A DNA stretch of 64,000 bases from Leucocoprinus leucothites (Eukaryota; Basidiomycota; Agaricomycetes; Agaricales; Agaricaceae). Positions within the stretch are counted from its first letter, which is position 1. The number at the start of each line of letters is the position of its first letter. This document shows positions 53,972-64,000 of this stretch, in pieces. The translations under genes were made by a program, and so were the position numbers. The stretch is taken from positions 1,178,001-1,242,000 of the forward strand of contig JAACJO010000004.1 of the NCBI GenBank assembly GCA_013368445.1, in the 5' to 3' direction. The notes under the pieces were generated by a model, which saw nothing but the letters and a program-made list of their open reading frames with translations, was not told where the DNA came from and did no database searches.

Positions 53972-54488
53972 TAGTGAGAACCATCGCTCCACATCATCAT
54001 GCTGTAAGGGGAGTCCGAAGGCAAACCCCCCTATCCTGCCCACACCTGCTGGGGAACCCTGTCCCCATATCTCATGTATCAACTGCAAGGGCAACCATGC
54101 AGCTGATGATCGAAAGTGCCTATTCTGGTGCCACCAGTTCAACCATGATTGGCTTAGCCGTCACAAGGAGGACAATAGGAGGCCCCGGTAGTAGGTTGTG
54201 TACCTGCTTCAACGCATCTTCCAACCCTATCAGTACGTCACTAGGGCCACACATACATGTAAGCTTACTGTTAGAGGTCTGCGAGTTGGACTTTAGTTTC
54301 ATTTCTTTGTTACTATGCCATGTCTCTTTGCTGTTGAGTAGTGTACTATATTCGGACAGGACTTTATCTATTCTTGTCTTTGTAGTATTTGGTTTAGGTA
54401 GCGGTACTTAGGCCCTGTATTATGTTGGTGAGCGCAGACTGCGACTGGGTACCACGTAATAAATCATTGATTTTTTTTAAAAAAAAAT

Positions 54489-55014
54489 GTTCCACAATGT
54501 CAGCGGAGTCATCAATGGTATCCAACCACTTGAGGAAGGATATGAGGTTGTTGAGGGCATACTGTGAGGTGAGCTCCTTCTTCTTCTTTCTCTTGGAGGA
54601 GGAGGTCACTGATGCAGGCATGACAGGGGGAGCATCGACAGGGTAGAAGGTAGTTCCACCAGCTGTGAAGGGTTTGAGTGGTGACAAAACATCAGCCACT
54701 GGGGGAGCAACTGACAGCAACAGAACATCAGCAGTTAGTTGGGAGGGGCCAGGTGACGAAATGTCAGCCTGGGGGGAGCTGAAGAACCCTTGTACATTGA
54801 GAGGGTTGTTGTAGGGGTTGAGGTGGTTGTCTTTGGCCATCTCAGCGATGTTGAGCTTGTCGTCGGACACGGTGGACTCTGATTCGAATGCTGCAAACTG
54901 GTTTGCAGTGGATTTAGACTTGCGCCTACCCATAGTAATGTAGATAGATGATGTAAGAATGCCTCAGAACAAACACCAACTTTTGATGGTGGTGGTAAGA
55001 GGACAAGGAGGGTG
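54489..55014 (-). pseudogene. LINE-B copy B6, 5' part with ORF1 N-terminus
   Basis: The 5' end at 55014 (CACCCTCCTTGTCCTCTTAC on minus). ORF1 ATG at 54933 (MGRRKSKSTANQFAAFESES, subfamily of B1), open to about 54489 (WLDTIDDSADIVEH), where the B5 tail abuts. The rest is not found on the left. Confidence 0.85.
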
Positions 55015-55838
55015 CCCCCCTTCATCTTTGTAAATTAGCTATTTGTTCCTCATTCCGAGTTTCTACTTTACCTTCTAATCATGCATTACATTCTCTTTTA
55101 TCTGATCGTTTCTCTCTTGACTCTTCCCCCCATCCCCAATTGCTTCACCTTCTTACTCTGGCCAAAAAAGCTAAAGTCAAAGGCCCTATTATTGATGTAG
55201 ATAGTTCTCTTTCTCATCTCTCTGATTTCTTCTCTCCCTTCACTCCTGAATCCAAGCCTGGGTCTTGTCTCATGGACATCTTTCCTGATCCATTCATTCT
55301 CATCCTTGTAATTGCTTGGACAAACATGAAATGTACAAACATGTATCATCTCTTGATTCTGTTTTTTCCTCTTCTTCTTCTGATTGTACTTGTATATCAG
55401 TTGTTACTGACACTTCTGTTCCACTTGTAGGTTCCTTTAGGCAGTTTTGGCAGCACATTTATATTGCGGCAGATGACAAGTGTCCCATGCTAAACAGGCA
55501 AGCAGCCGGGTGTCTTCCACAGATGCTGAACTCTACTCCATTTGTATTGGCATCACCAAGGCCATCTCCCTTCAGTGCAATAAAATTATCCTTATCACCA
55601 ACTGTCTCCCAGCTGCCAAGCTGGCAGTCAATCCATCCATCCACTTGAGCCAGTCCCATTCCATCTATGTCTGCCAACTTCTATCTGACTGGCTCACAGC
55701 CAAACCATCTCGATCCATTGACTTCTGGGACATCTCCTCTAAGTGGTGTTGGAAGCCCCATCTCAAAGTCCATAATGACATCACTACCACATGCATCCAC
55801 ACCCCTCCCCATACAGGTGCCCCTCTTGACTTCTTGTG
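55015..55838 (+). pseudogene. LINE-A copy A8 fragment: RT end and RNase H
   Basis: Matches A1 ORF2 from the LHLRKLAIRSSYRVSTLPSN region through RNase H (TDTSVPLVGS, SSTDAELYSI, LITNCLPAAKLA) to the PLDFLC block. Frameshifts near 55300 and 55435. Cut on the left by B6 and on the right by the G3 LTR. Confidence 0.85.
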
Positions 55839-56377
55839 TGTTAAGCGCACAAATGCTACAGGTGGGGAGCTGACGTCTAGGACCAGATGGACAGAGGTGT
55901 GACAGAGTTAAGGCAGGAGCCAGTCGTGGCCTCAACTTATGTGTTGTGCTGACTACTGACACTTGACCCAGATTTCAGACAAGATAAGAGAACAGAGGAC
56001 GAACAGAGAGTAGAGGAAAGTAGTGTATCACTAAGTTGATTATCAGACTGAAGAATCCAAGTACAAAGTCACACTACTTATATACGATGCGGAATATAGG
56101 ATCAGATAAGGAAAACAAGCAAAGTAGTAAATGGAGAAATAATCAAAGTGGAGTCCGCAAATTTTACAAGGCTAGAAGATAGAAAATTTACTATTAAACA
56201 GTTGTCAGAAAATTTCAACAAGGCAGTATGAATTAATAAAATGGAAGATGTCAGAATAAGTCCAAAGGTGAAAGACCAATAAAAACCGAAGTAACCAATA
56301 TGTGAGAACGGATAAGATTTCATGAAAATAATACCAAGTTTGAACCGTTAGCTGTTCTTGAGGACCAGCTTGTGACA
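55839..56377 (-). repeat. G3 3' LTR, 539 bp
   Basis: On the minus strand TGTCACAAGCTGGTCC ... GTGCGCTTAACA. Same family as the solo LTR at 27808. TATATAAGTAG near 56080 (minus). A CCCCCCTTAGG polypurine tract follows at 56382-56392. Confidence 0.9.
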
Positions 56378-56445
56378 GTATTCCCCCCTTAGGGCTGAGC
56401 CCTCAAAGCCATGTGACTTGATCGTGGGAACCAATTCAAACTCTG

Positions 56446-56452
56446 TATAAAT
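56446..56452 (+). promoter_or_regulatory. TATA box of the G3 antisense gene
   Basis: TATAAAT, 60 bases before the ATG at 56506; same spacing as in G2. Confidence 0.6.
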
Positions 56453-56505
56453 TCCACTCTGAGGAAAAATTAAGCTTTCTCACAACTTAATCCCCTTTAT
56501 CTACC

Positions 56506-56901
56506 ATGGCGCCCAACTCTACCACTCAAGGCTCTGACCCAATGTCCAATATCGATCTGGAAGACAAGCTGCGACGAATGGACGAGGAGGATGACCGCAA
56601 AGTGGCCAAGGAGGCAGAACAGATGAAAAGGGAGGCTGAGGAGGCAGAGCAAAAGAGGCGCGAGGAGGAGGAACACTGAAAAAGGAAGGATGAATTGTGG
56701 AAGAAAATGGCTGAGAAAAAACGGAGAGAGGCAGAGGAAGCAGAGAAGAAAAAGAGGGAGGCCACAGAGTGGTTGCAGAGGGAATGAGAGGAAGCCGAGC
56801 TTGCAGAACGGATTTGGCTAGAGGCTGAAAAGAAAGAGAAGGAGGAGGCTGGAGAGGAGGATGGTAAGGGAGAGGATGAGGGTGAAAATGGGAGTAAGTA
56901 G
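56506..56901 (+). pseudogene. G3 antisense accessory ORF (coiled coil), two stops
   Basis: ATG at 56506 (MAPNSTTQGSDPMSNIDLED), homologous to the G2 protein from its first residues (MASNSQTQRSEPASDIDFEE) through the Lys/Glu/Arg coiled coil to the acidic Gly/Glu tail. TGA codons at about 56677 and 56785 disrupt it, both consistent with CGA-to-TGA. It lies antisense between pol and the LTR, as in G2. Function unknown. Confidence 0.7.
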
Positions 56902-57209
56902 TCGTCTTGTCCTCCCACTCCTCCTATGTGGCTCGGCTTCTTGATCACAATCGTATTTTTGTCGCATGTCCTATTTTGTACTTCTGGTGTTGGACTTGGT
57001 GGAATGAATGTGGCTTTTCTTGGGCATTAAAGGTGTGAATAGAATATCTGAAGTAAGAAAAAGGGTCCGAGGGAGATGAGGCTATTGGGTGTAAGTAAAA
57101 CCAGAATGGTAAGTAAGAAAGTACGAAAAATTGTTCAAGTCCTAATAAGAAGAAAGCTAGAGAGCTGGTATCAGAAGACGGATAATGAAAATACTTGGCA
57201 GAAAAAGAA
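56902..57209. other. G3 spacer between convergent genes
   Basis: No supported gene. Equivalent to 39061-39376 in G2, where pol and the antisense gene end facing each other. Confidence 0.7.
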
Positions 57210-60200
57210 TTAAGGTAACAGAAGTGGACCAGGCTTGTCAGGATAAGCAGAATGGAAATCAGAAAGAAGTTCAGTTGTGTGCACAAGTTCGGTAGCAGGT
57301 AAACATGAAGATTCTTTGTCAGTATCTTCATATCCCAGCCAGATGACCTTGTAAAGTTTGCATACATGACGTTAATTGATCTTCGAGTCTACAATGCAGG
57401 CGATCTTGTACTCCAGTTTGTCATCAATGACAACAGGAGCAGGAGCTGGTTCTGTGTGATCAGGAAATGGATTGGGTGTGGTCGGCTCAAGCATGGAAAC
57501 ATGGAAGACAGGATGAACAGCACGCATGGAATCTGGAAGGCAAAGGGTGAACAAGTGAGAGCCAGGTTGAGTGATAATTTCATATAGACTGAGATATTTT
57601 TCAGAGAGCTTCTTGGATGGATGGGTAATACAGAAGAATTGAGCTTTCACGAAAACTTTCTGGCTGACTTTGAACTCTGGGGCTGGTAACCGATGTGCAT
57701 CAGTGGATTGTTGGTAGCGCTCTTGAGCAGTGGCTATCTCAGCTTTGAGAGTAGTGTGTAATTCGTTGAGGTTGACTGCGAAGTCATGTGCACGAGCCAA
57801 TGCGATATTGCATTCAGGATGGACTGTAATGTTAGGGTGATAACCCTTGTTGGCAAAGAAGGGCAAAATTCTGGTGGTAGCACTGGGCGCATTGTTGTAT
57901 GCGAATTCTGCAAGTGGGAGGAGGTCAGACCAGTTGTTCTGCTGATAGTTGCAGTAAATGCAAAGGTACTGCTCTAGCATTTGGTTAGTTCATTCTGTCT
58001 GTCTGTCACCTTCAGGATGATAACCAGATGTGAAGTGAAGGCACATGTCCAGAGCCGTGCCAAGGGAATGGAAGAAGTGTGAGATGAACTCTGAACTGTG
58101 ATCGGAAGTGACATGAGAAGGAACACCATGCTTAGAGAATATGTGAATAATGAATAACCATGCCAGTTCTGCTGAAGTGATAGTGTTGTGGGTTGGAATG
58201 AATACAGCCTGTTTTGAGAGTCGGTCGACGATAACGAGGACAGTGTCAAAGCCAGAGGATGAAGGGAGTTTCTCGATGAAGTCCATTGAAATTGAATTCC
58301 AAGGGCATTCAGGAATGGGGAGTTGCTTGAGGTTACCGTATGGCTTATGGTGCTGAGACTTGGATCACATGCAGGTAATGCAGGATTTACAGAAAGCCTT
58401 GACCTGAGATCGGATGTCAGGCCAGGTGTACTTGTATTGGATGAGTTTGAGAGTCTTGTTCTGACTGAAATGGCCAGAAAGGATGTGATCATGTTTGTAT
58501 TGTAGAACTCTGAGTCGAAGATTGTTGACATCAGGTACATAGATCCTGTTGTTGAGCCGAAGAAAACCAGCAGAATTGACCGACCAGCGGCCTTTGGGAT
58601 GAGTGATGTGGGCAGATGCGATCAGGTCTTGAGGAAGCGAAGTAAGGATATCAGAATGAAGTTTCTCGAGATCTAGTATGGTGGCAGCACGAAGGGAAAC
58701 AGTTGAAAAATAAGTAGCTTGAACTGAAGCTGATAACTGTTCATGCAAAAATACAGGACGGAAATTATGAGGATTGACCGAAGTGTAGCCATTATTCCCC
58801 CCTTTAGGGTAGACATCCCATCATCTAGTGAGAGCATCAGGCTTGGTTCCGAGTCGGCCAGGTCGGAAACGGATGATGAGGTTGAACTGTGATATGAACT
58901 CAGACCAACGAGCCTGTCAATGAGTTAGGGTCTTTGTAGTGCAGAAGTATTCCAAGTTCTTGTAATCAGTAACAACTTCAATAGGAAGTGGGGCTCCTTC
59001 AAGGTAATGCCGCCAGGTGCAGAAAGCCTCGAAGATAGCAAGAAGCTCTTTGTCGTGAGTGTTATAGTTTAACTCGGCCATGTTGAAGGTGCGGGAATGG
59101 AATACAATCGGGTGGACTTTGTTGTCCTCTGTGACAATGGACAGGATGGCAGCTAGTGCATAATCGGAAGCATCAGTCTCAATGATGATCTGGGCGTTGG
59201 GTATCCAGTGAGTGAGGATAGGAGCAGTAGTGAATGCTTCTTTGAGGGAGTTAAAGGCTTTGCGACACCGTTCGTCGAAATTCCACTTAGATGCTTTTCA
59301 GGTGAGGTGCGTAAGTGGGACAACAATATCAGAATAGTTGTAAATGAAGTGTCAATAGAAATTGGCAAAACCGAGAAAAGACTGAATGTCTTTGACTTTC
59401 TTCAGTTCAGGCCACTTCTGGATGATTTTGATCTTGTCTTCCGACATTTTGAGACTGTCTGGTGAGAGGATATACCCAAGGTATTTGACAGAATTGGAAT
59501 GGAACTTGCATTTTTCTGCTTTAGCATATAGGCCATGCTTGTGGAGCTGCTTGAGGACATCTCGAACATGTTTCTTGTGTGTGTCGAGGTTGTCAGAGTA
59601 GATGAGGATGTCATTGAGATAGACTGTGATGCAGATGTTGAGGAGGTCGGAAAAGATGTCATTCATGAACTGCTGGAAGGCTACAGGTGCGTTGGTGAGT
59701 CCGAAAGGCATAACCAGCCATTCAAAGGATCCATAGCAGGTCCTGAAAGCCATTTTCCATTTGTCTCCTTCAGCAATCCGAACAAGGTGGTAAGTGTGTC
59801 AAAGGTCTATCTTGGTGTAGATGCAGGCTTTGCGAGGAGAGTCGAGTAGGTCAGAGATGAGCGGGAGCAGGTAGCAATCCTTCTTGGTGATGTGATTAAG
59901 GCCACGGAAATTGACACAAAGTTGTAATGAACTGTCTTTCTTCTGAACGAAGAGAACGGGTGCACCATGAGGTGAAGAAGTGGGGCAGATAAATCCAATA
60001 GATACGTGTTCGTCGATAAATTCATAGAGCGACTCAAGCTCGGATGGAGATAATGAATAGATAGTGCCAATGGGAGGTTGAGCACCCTCTTCAATATTGA
60101 TTTTGAGATCATAAGGGCGATGCGGTGCAAGGCTGTCAGCGCAAGCTTTGCTGAACACATCGGTGAATTCATGATATTCATCGGGTACTTTAGAAAGGTC

Positions 60201-60502
60201 AGTTGACTCGCCAGAAACCTGAGCCGAATTGGCGGAAGCGGAAGGTGAGCTGAGATTGAGGTGGAAGTTTACTGAACTAGGAAGGCATGAAGCATGAATG
60301 TATGCAGCAGCGTTGATGATAGAAATGTGAGGAGCTGTTGCAATACCAGGAGTAGACATAGAAGTCCCAGAAGATAGTGAATTCAGAGGAGGAGTGTCAG
60401 CCATCGGGCTAGGAGCGGGTGACAATGTAGGAGCCGCTGCAGGAGCAGATGCGATGCAGGCAGAAGGGGCAAGATTATCCTGCAAATGCAATCGGAAACA
60501 CA
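57210..60502 (-). pseudogene. G3 pol: RT, RNase H, integrase, chromodomain, broken
   Basis: Read leftward: Ser/Pro linker (60502-60200), RT (SELESLYEFIDEHVSIGF, KIDL, then a stop near 59800, MAFRTCYGSFEWLVMPFGL, YLNDILIYSD with Asn for the first catalytic Asp near 59620), RNase H with stops near 58918 and 58818, and a central polypurine block (58793-58805). Integrase follows (GHFSQNKTLKLIQ, CKSCITCM, MDFIEKLPSSSGF, SDHSSEFISHF, GYHPEGDRQTE), then the chromodomain region (57430-57230) ending PDKPGPLLLP with TAA at 57212-57210. Confidence 0.88.
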
Positions 60503-61803
60503 CATCCTCCTTTCCCTCTTACCACCATCATCGATTTCTTTGACGGTGTCTACATACATACTGACTACAAATTATACCACTATGACTGCACCATCGCACT
60601 GGGTAGACCTTAAGGGTACCCCTCCGCCATCTTCAGACCCAATCAACATCGTTGACACTGAAACATGTGTCTCAACCTACAAGCGTGATCGCTCTAACTC
60701 ACCCGCGCTCTCTATCAAATCGAAGAGACACTCCGTATATGACGATGCCAAGTCTGCCGCTTCGTCGAGGGCTGGCTCTGACGAGGAAGGAAGCGGTGAG
60801 AGTGAATCTGACTCGTCTGAATCCTCAACCCCTCCTTCTCCTACACTCGCCTCCGCTGCACTCTCCCATGCAGCATCACATTCCTCCCTTAGGACTCCCC
60901 CTCCTCCCTCGTCACATACTAAGCGAGCTCGCACTCGTGATGTTCGTCGAGGACTGGACACCACTCCCAAGGCCATCTCAAGAACTGTGTCAATGAGCGC
61001 ATATGATGGCTTCAAGTCACCTATTCCTTTCCGCCCATTTGGAGAGGGATTTATAGGTGAGCTTCAACCACCGGATCCTCTTAACTTGGACTCTCGCGGG
61101 GACACGTGGGGCGACCGAGAGGATGGGGTATTCAACAATGGGGTACCTACCAATCGGTTCTTTGAACCCCCACCCACCTCAAGGCTACCTCATGCGATCC
61201 ATGGATCCGCTGAGTCAGCAAATGCTGTGCCAACCAGCACTCCGGCTACCTTTTTTGCCAGATCATCTGACAATAATGACGTCACACTTGACGTCATGCA
61301 TGATGTCACTGGTGACATCATTGCACAGCCGCAGGAGCCTAGGCCTGCACAGCCACACTTGCCGGATCTCAAGGATCCATCTAACACCGCCACCGAAGAA
61401 ACTGTCATCGTCGGCGAAGCTGCATATACTGTAAAGCACTTGAGGTGCTTAAGTATGTCACAAACTTCTTTAAACATTGTGCTGCATTGGGCTTACGGCC
61501 CGGGATGAAAGATCCAAGGGTTCCCCAAATGGGGGAACCTATCTATTGCCTATTAACCACTATGTTTGAGGCAGGCTGGGACTGTTTACCCATTAATGGC
61601 AAAAACGGACTCACGATTGTTGAAGTGTTGAGGCACTACTATGGTCCTCCTTCCAACATCCCCATGACGGACTCTTCCCCCCCTCCTAAAGGTAAAGGGA
61701 AGGGAAAAAAGGTATGTAAACCTTCTCCATCTACCATCCCTACCCCCCTATTTCTGCCTGACATTGTCGTTGGGCAAACTAATCCTACAGCTCACATCGA
61801 TGA
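60503..61803 (+). mobile_element. LINE-A copy A10, 5' part, in G3
   Basis: Begins CATCCTCCTTTCCCTCTTAC at 60503, inside G3 pol, and is cut at 61804 by a gypsy LTR. Only part of ORF1 is present. Confidence 0.9.
60592..61803 (+). pseudogene. A10 ORF1, frameshifted and truncated
   Basis: ATG at 60592 (MTAPSHWVDLKGTPPPSSD). Open to about 61425, where an extra ATACTGT-like insertion after GEAA shifts the frame. It resumes in another frame from 61445 (MLKYVTNFFKHCAALGL...MGEPIYCLLTTMFE, PPPKGKGKGKK). It ends at the LTR at 61804. Richer in CpG than A2 and A7, so probably younger. Confidence 0.88.
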
Positions 61804-61935
61804 TGTCACGAGCCGAACCTCAAGAACGGCTGACGGTTCGAACTTAGTATTATTTTCATGAACTCCTATCCGCTTTCGAATATCGGTTACTTCGGTTTGT
61901 ATCGGCCTTTCACCTTTGGACTTATTCTGACACCT
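61804..61935 (+). repeat. Partial gypsy LTR (G3/solo-LTR family) in A10
   Basis: TGTCACGAGCCGAACCTCAA... matches the first 130 bases of the 27808 solo LTR. Cut by G4 at 61936; the rest would lie to the right of G4, beyond the window. Confidence 0.85.
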
Positions 61936-62481
61936 TGTCAGGATTTGCGAAATACCGGCGCTTACTAAGCGCGTGAAAGTTATGGAGAGGTCGGTCGTTG
62001 GCTTCAGCGTGTGTGCTGCGCCCTTCCGATATCGCGTCGACCGATTTGGTCTACGAGGAAGATGACAGGCAGTGCGAATTGGAATTCAACACTGAAGGAA
62101 TAACAGACAGAGAATTCAGAGTGGAATCTTAGTCAATATTCAGAATGAATAATACATGAGCTAGTAGCGACATATTTAAGATAACGCGAAATTGGACAAA
62201 TAACACGTAAATATCGCGAAGCTCACAATGCGACGATAAACGAATAAACAGATAAACGAAAAGTAAATAGACAACGACAAACGCGACGCGATGGAGAACA
62301 ATAAACATAAATGGAATGGCGGAAACGAATATGAGCGCAAATGAAAGGAGGATAGAATGATGAGCAGAGACAGGCTGCGAAATATTTATAGAAATGATAG
62401 ATAATGAAAAATCGTGGGAATCAGAAGTCGAAAAAATAGTCGGAGATCAAATCGGAGAGGTCGTGATCGCAGATCGTGACA
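61936..62481 (-). repeat. G4 3' LTR, 546 bp
   Basis: On the minus strand TGTCACGATCTGCGATCACG ... CGCAAATCCTGACA. TATAAATATTTCGC TATA box near 62390. The polypurine tract AAAGGGGGAATAC follows on the right (62482-62494, inverted). Confidence 0.88.
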
Positions 62482-62561
62482 GTATTCCCCCTTTAGGACC
62501 GAGCCCTCAAGGACTTACTGATCCTTGATCCCTTATCAAGATCATCTTGCCTCCTACCACC

Positions 62562-63767
62562 ATGGCTCCCCGCTCCTCGAAGAAAACCCCCGACCTAAGC
62601 GCAATGACCAATGACGAACTCATGGCTGAGATTCAACGTCGGAACACCAAACAGGGAGCGAATGTACGGCCAGCGATGGCTGCGGTGTTGGGAATGACGA
62701 TGAGTCAACCCAGCAACAGTGCGACAACGAATCCAGCTTCTACTGCGACACGAAGGACCACTAGATCGCGACAGATAGTCCAAAGCGATGATGACGATGA
62801 TGATGAAGAGGAAGAGTCGCAGATATCGTCGAAGGGTAAGGGGAGAGCACCAACGAGGGCATCAACGTCGAGAACGCGCGAAGTAATGGATCATGTATCC
62901 GTTCCTATCGCAATGTCGAGTAGGGCTTCGTCAAGCTTCGCTTGGAAGAAGAACGGTGCCCGTCAGCAGAACCCGACCGATGGGCTACCTTACCGAAAGA
63001 GTTACGTGACGTGTTCGCAATGCGTCGCTGGGCAGCGGGAGTGTAAGTCGCAGTGTGGATTAGGGAAATGTACGTATTGTGCGCAAGCAAAGAAGGGGTG
63101 TTACGATCCGCAGGATGATCCGAAGAAGGAGGCCTCTAGTCAAGGAGTGAGCTTGTCGCTGATCAGAACGACAGCATCAAAAAAACGAAAAATAACAGCG
63201 CCTCCCATGAGTCAACCGTCGCTATCGAGCTCCGGTGATTGGGGATCGAGTTTCGCACCACCTCTGTCCACTCAACCGTTGTCCTCTTCGCAGTGGAATC
63301 TGCCTGAAATCCCGCCCGCTGTGGACGATGATACATTTGGAGCGATAGAGATTAGGTCACCCGCGATCGTCGCTGAACAGGACACTAGGATGGTGGTAAG
63401 TCTGTTCGCAGATATGTAATGCAACGTTACTAAAATCGCGATGAAGTCTCCTCAGCCCCTTCCGCCCCAACTATCGCGGGCTCCCGGTCATTCCCCAAAT
63501 CTTTCGCGAGAAGTCGCACGATTATCATCAGCAGTGGACAATCTGGAGATCACGACGAGGGAAAATACGCAGGCACAACTTCAGAATCGGGTTATGTTGC
63601 AACAGCAGGTTAGCGCGTTGGATGAGCAGGTGTCGGCATCGAGGGAGACTACGAGGGTGTTACAGGCGCATGGAAGGACACTTGAGAGGCTCGTGGCGAT
63701 CGAGGAGGCGAAGCTAGCGATGGCGCAGGGATTGAAGGATGGTGCGGGACGTGGGTATCGGAAATGA
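62562..63767 (+). CDS. G4 accessory gene: Cys-cluster plus coiled-coil protein, one intron
   Basis: ATG at 62562 (MAPRSSKKTPDLSAMTNDEL), antisense to G4. Exon 1 runs to 63395; the donor GTAAGT at 63396, a TACTAA branch-like site (63428) and an acceptor at 63446 (51 nt) or 63455 (60 nt) both keep phase 0. Exon 2 runs to TGA 63765-63767. The protein is about 380 aa: an SKKTPDLSAMTNDELMAEIQ helix, Thr/Arg/Ser-rich and acidic (run of Asp/Glu) regions, and a seven-Cys cluster (residues about 150-180: CSQC, C, C, CTYC, C) that could bind zinc. A C-terminal coiled coil follows (VARLSSAVDNLEITTREN onward). G1 keeps the gene and the intron. Function unknown; DNA or chromatin binding is a guess. Confidence 0.72.
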
Positions 63768-64000
63768 GGGAAGGAGGGAGTAGAAAGGACAAGGACTATA
63801 AAGAAAAGGACTATAAAGAAAAGGACTATGAAGATCGCTGTCGTCGTTGTCTCTGCTTTTAATGAAGAATAATTGTATACTACTCAAATGTTTTTTCTTT
63901 TGGTTTTTCTTGTTTCGTAATAAATGCTATCTTGATGGAATGAAGTGAGTATGGTGTGAAAGAAAAGGAAATCGAAAATGAGATGTTAAGGACTGGAATA
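63768..64000. other. G4 spacer after the accessory gene
   Basis: Holds three near-copies of AAGGACTATAAAGAA (63789-63832) and AT-rich sequence also seen inverted in G1 (14160-14398). No gene seen; pol would converge from beyond the window end. Confidence 0.7.

Larger units (their letters stand above)
51546..54191 (+). pseudogene. B5 ORF1, interrupted, with stops
   Basis: ATG at 51546 (MGRCKSKAIAREITNMDLDS). Pieces: 51546-52343, 52575-53469 and 53986-54191. The middle holds SFAEAAHSGASALPVSFIKLAQANPSLDPD and MTTTRPTRHQLFLNF. A TGA at 53159-53161 and a TAG near 53382 (within the first knuckle, CQHC-stop-RFGH) disrupt it. Knuckles continue as CRNRALRCSQCGSPHCSENH and, after A9, CINCKGNHAADDRKC. 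TAG at 54189-54191. Confidence 0.85.
51460..54488 (+). mobile_element. LINE-B copy B5, full length, carrying a solo LTR and A9
   Basis: Begins CATCCCTCCTTGACCTCTTA at 51460 and ends with a short A-tail (54480-54488). Interrupted by a solo LTR (52344-52569) and A9 (53470-53970). The 3' UTR (54192-54479) differs from B1/B4 but keeps a hairpin-like GCAGACTGCGACTGG block and an AAATCATTGATTT end like LINE-A. No ORF2. Confidence 0.88.
55839..60502 (-). mobile_element. Ty3/Gypsy chromovirus G3, 3' part, decayed
   Basis: Inverted order: 3' LTR, polypurine tract, antisense accessory gene, pol. Cut at 60503 by LINE A10 within the region between protease and RT; gag and the 5' LTR would lie beyond A10 and G4, outside the window. 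Many stops at former CGA/CAG codons. Confidence 0.9.
61936..64000 (-). mobile_element. Ty3/Gypsy element G4, 3' end only
   Basis: Minus-strand element: 3' LTR, polypurine tract, and an accessory gene on the opposite (plus) strand. pol and the 5' LTR lie beyond the window. The same family as G1 (LTR and accessory gene match), but with open reading and much CpG, so G4 is a younger copy. Confidence 0.85.

Noticed and set aside
60486..61508. A single 340-aa gene starting in G3 sequence
   Set aside because: It is A10 ORF1 read through from upstream G3 bases and ended by a frameshift; the real ATG is 60592.

Overview
The window is fungal DNA, most likely from an Agaricomycete (mushroom-forming basidiomycete). 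The signs are chromodomain Ty3/Gypsy elements, LINEs with endonuclease, reverse transcriptase (RT) and RNase H, Rep/PIF1-type Helitrons, and introns of only 47-60 nt. I found no host housekeeping gene, tRNA or rRNA. Essentially all 64 kb can be assigned to nested transposable elements, many decayed by C-to-T changes at CpG. Species assignment is inference.

Naming used here. LINE-A (copies A1-A10) is a two-ORF non-LTR element of about 7 kb, Tad1/I-like. LINE-B (B1-B6) is a family of about 2.3 kb that carries only an ORF1 homologue and shares its 5' and 3' ends with LINE-A. G1-G4 are Ty3/Gypsy chromoviruses. H1 and H2 are Helitrons.

Layout. 1-15821: relict gypsy G1, split by A1 (2651-11991), itself split by B1 (8586-10921). 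15822-18825: A2 (minus) inside B2 (minus). 18826-20408: LINE-A pieces A3 and A4. 20409-29586: Helitrons H1 and H2 abutting head to tail inside A4; H2 holds a solo LTR and tandem repeats. 29587-33030: rest of A4 with insertions A5 and A6. 33031-49143: B3, split by the intact gypsy G2 (33045-40501, 601-bp LTRs, TSD CTTGT) and the full-length A7 (41351-48341, minus). 49144-55014: B4 (minus, intact ORF1), B5 (plus, with a 226-bp solo LTR and A9 inside) and B6 (minus). 55015-61935: A8, gypsy G3 (minus) inside it, A10 inside G3, and an LTR fragment. 61936-64000: the 3' end of gypsy G4 (minus).

How the parts work together. G2 looks complete and potentially mobile: gag, then pol in the -1 frame, with protease, RT, RNase H, integrase and chromodomain. 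LINE-B has no RT, yet it has intact ORF1s, long pure A-tails and target-site duplications, so it is probably moved in trans by LINE-A-type ORF2. The strongest candidates for something undescribed are (1) this ORF1-only LINE family with mirrored LINE-A termini, (2) convergent antisense accessory genes between pol and the 3' LTR of two gypsy families, one pair with a conserved TATA box and the other with a conserved intron, (3) a central copy of the polypurine tract in pol, and (4) the exact tandem Helitron junction.
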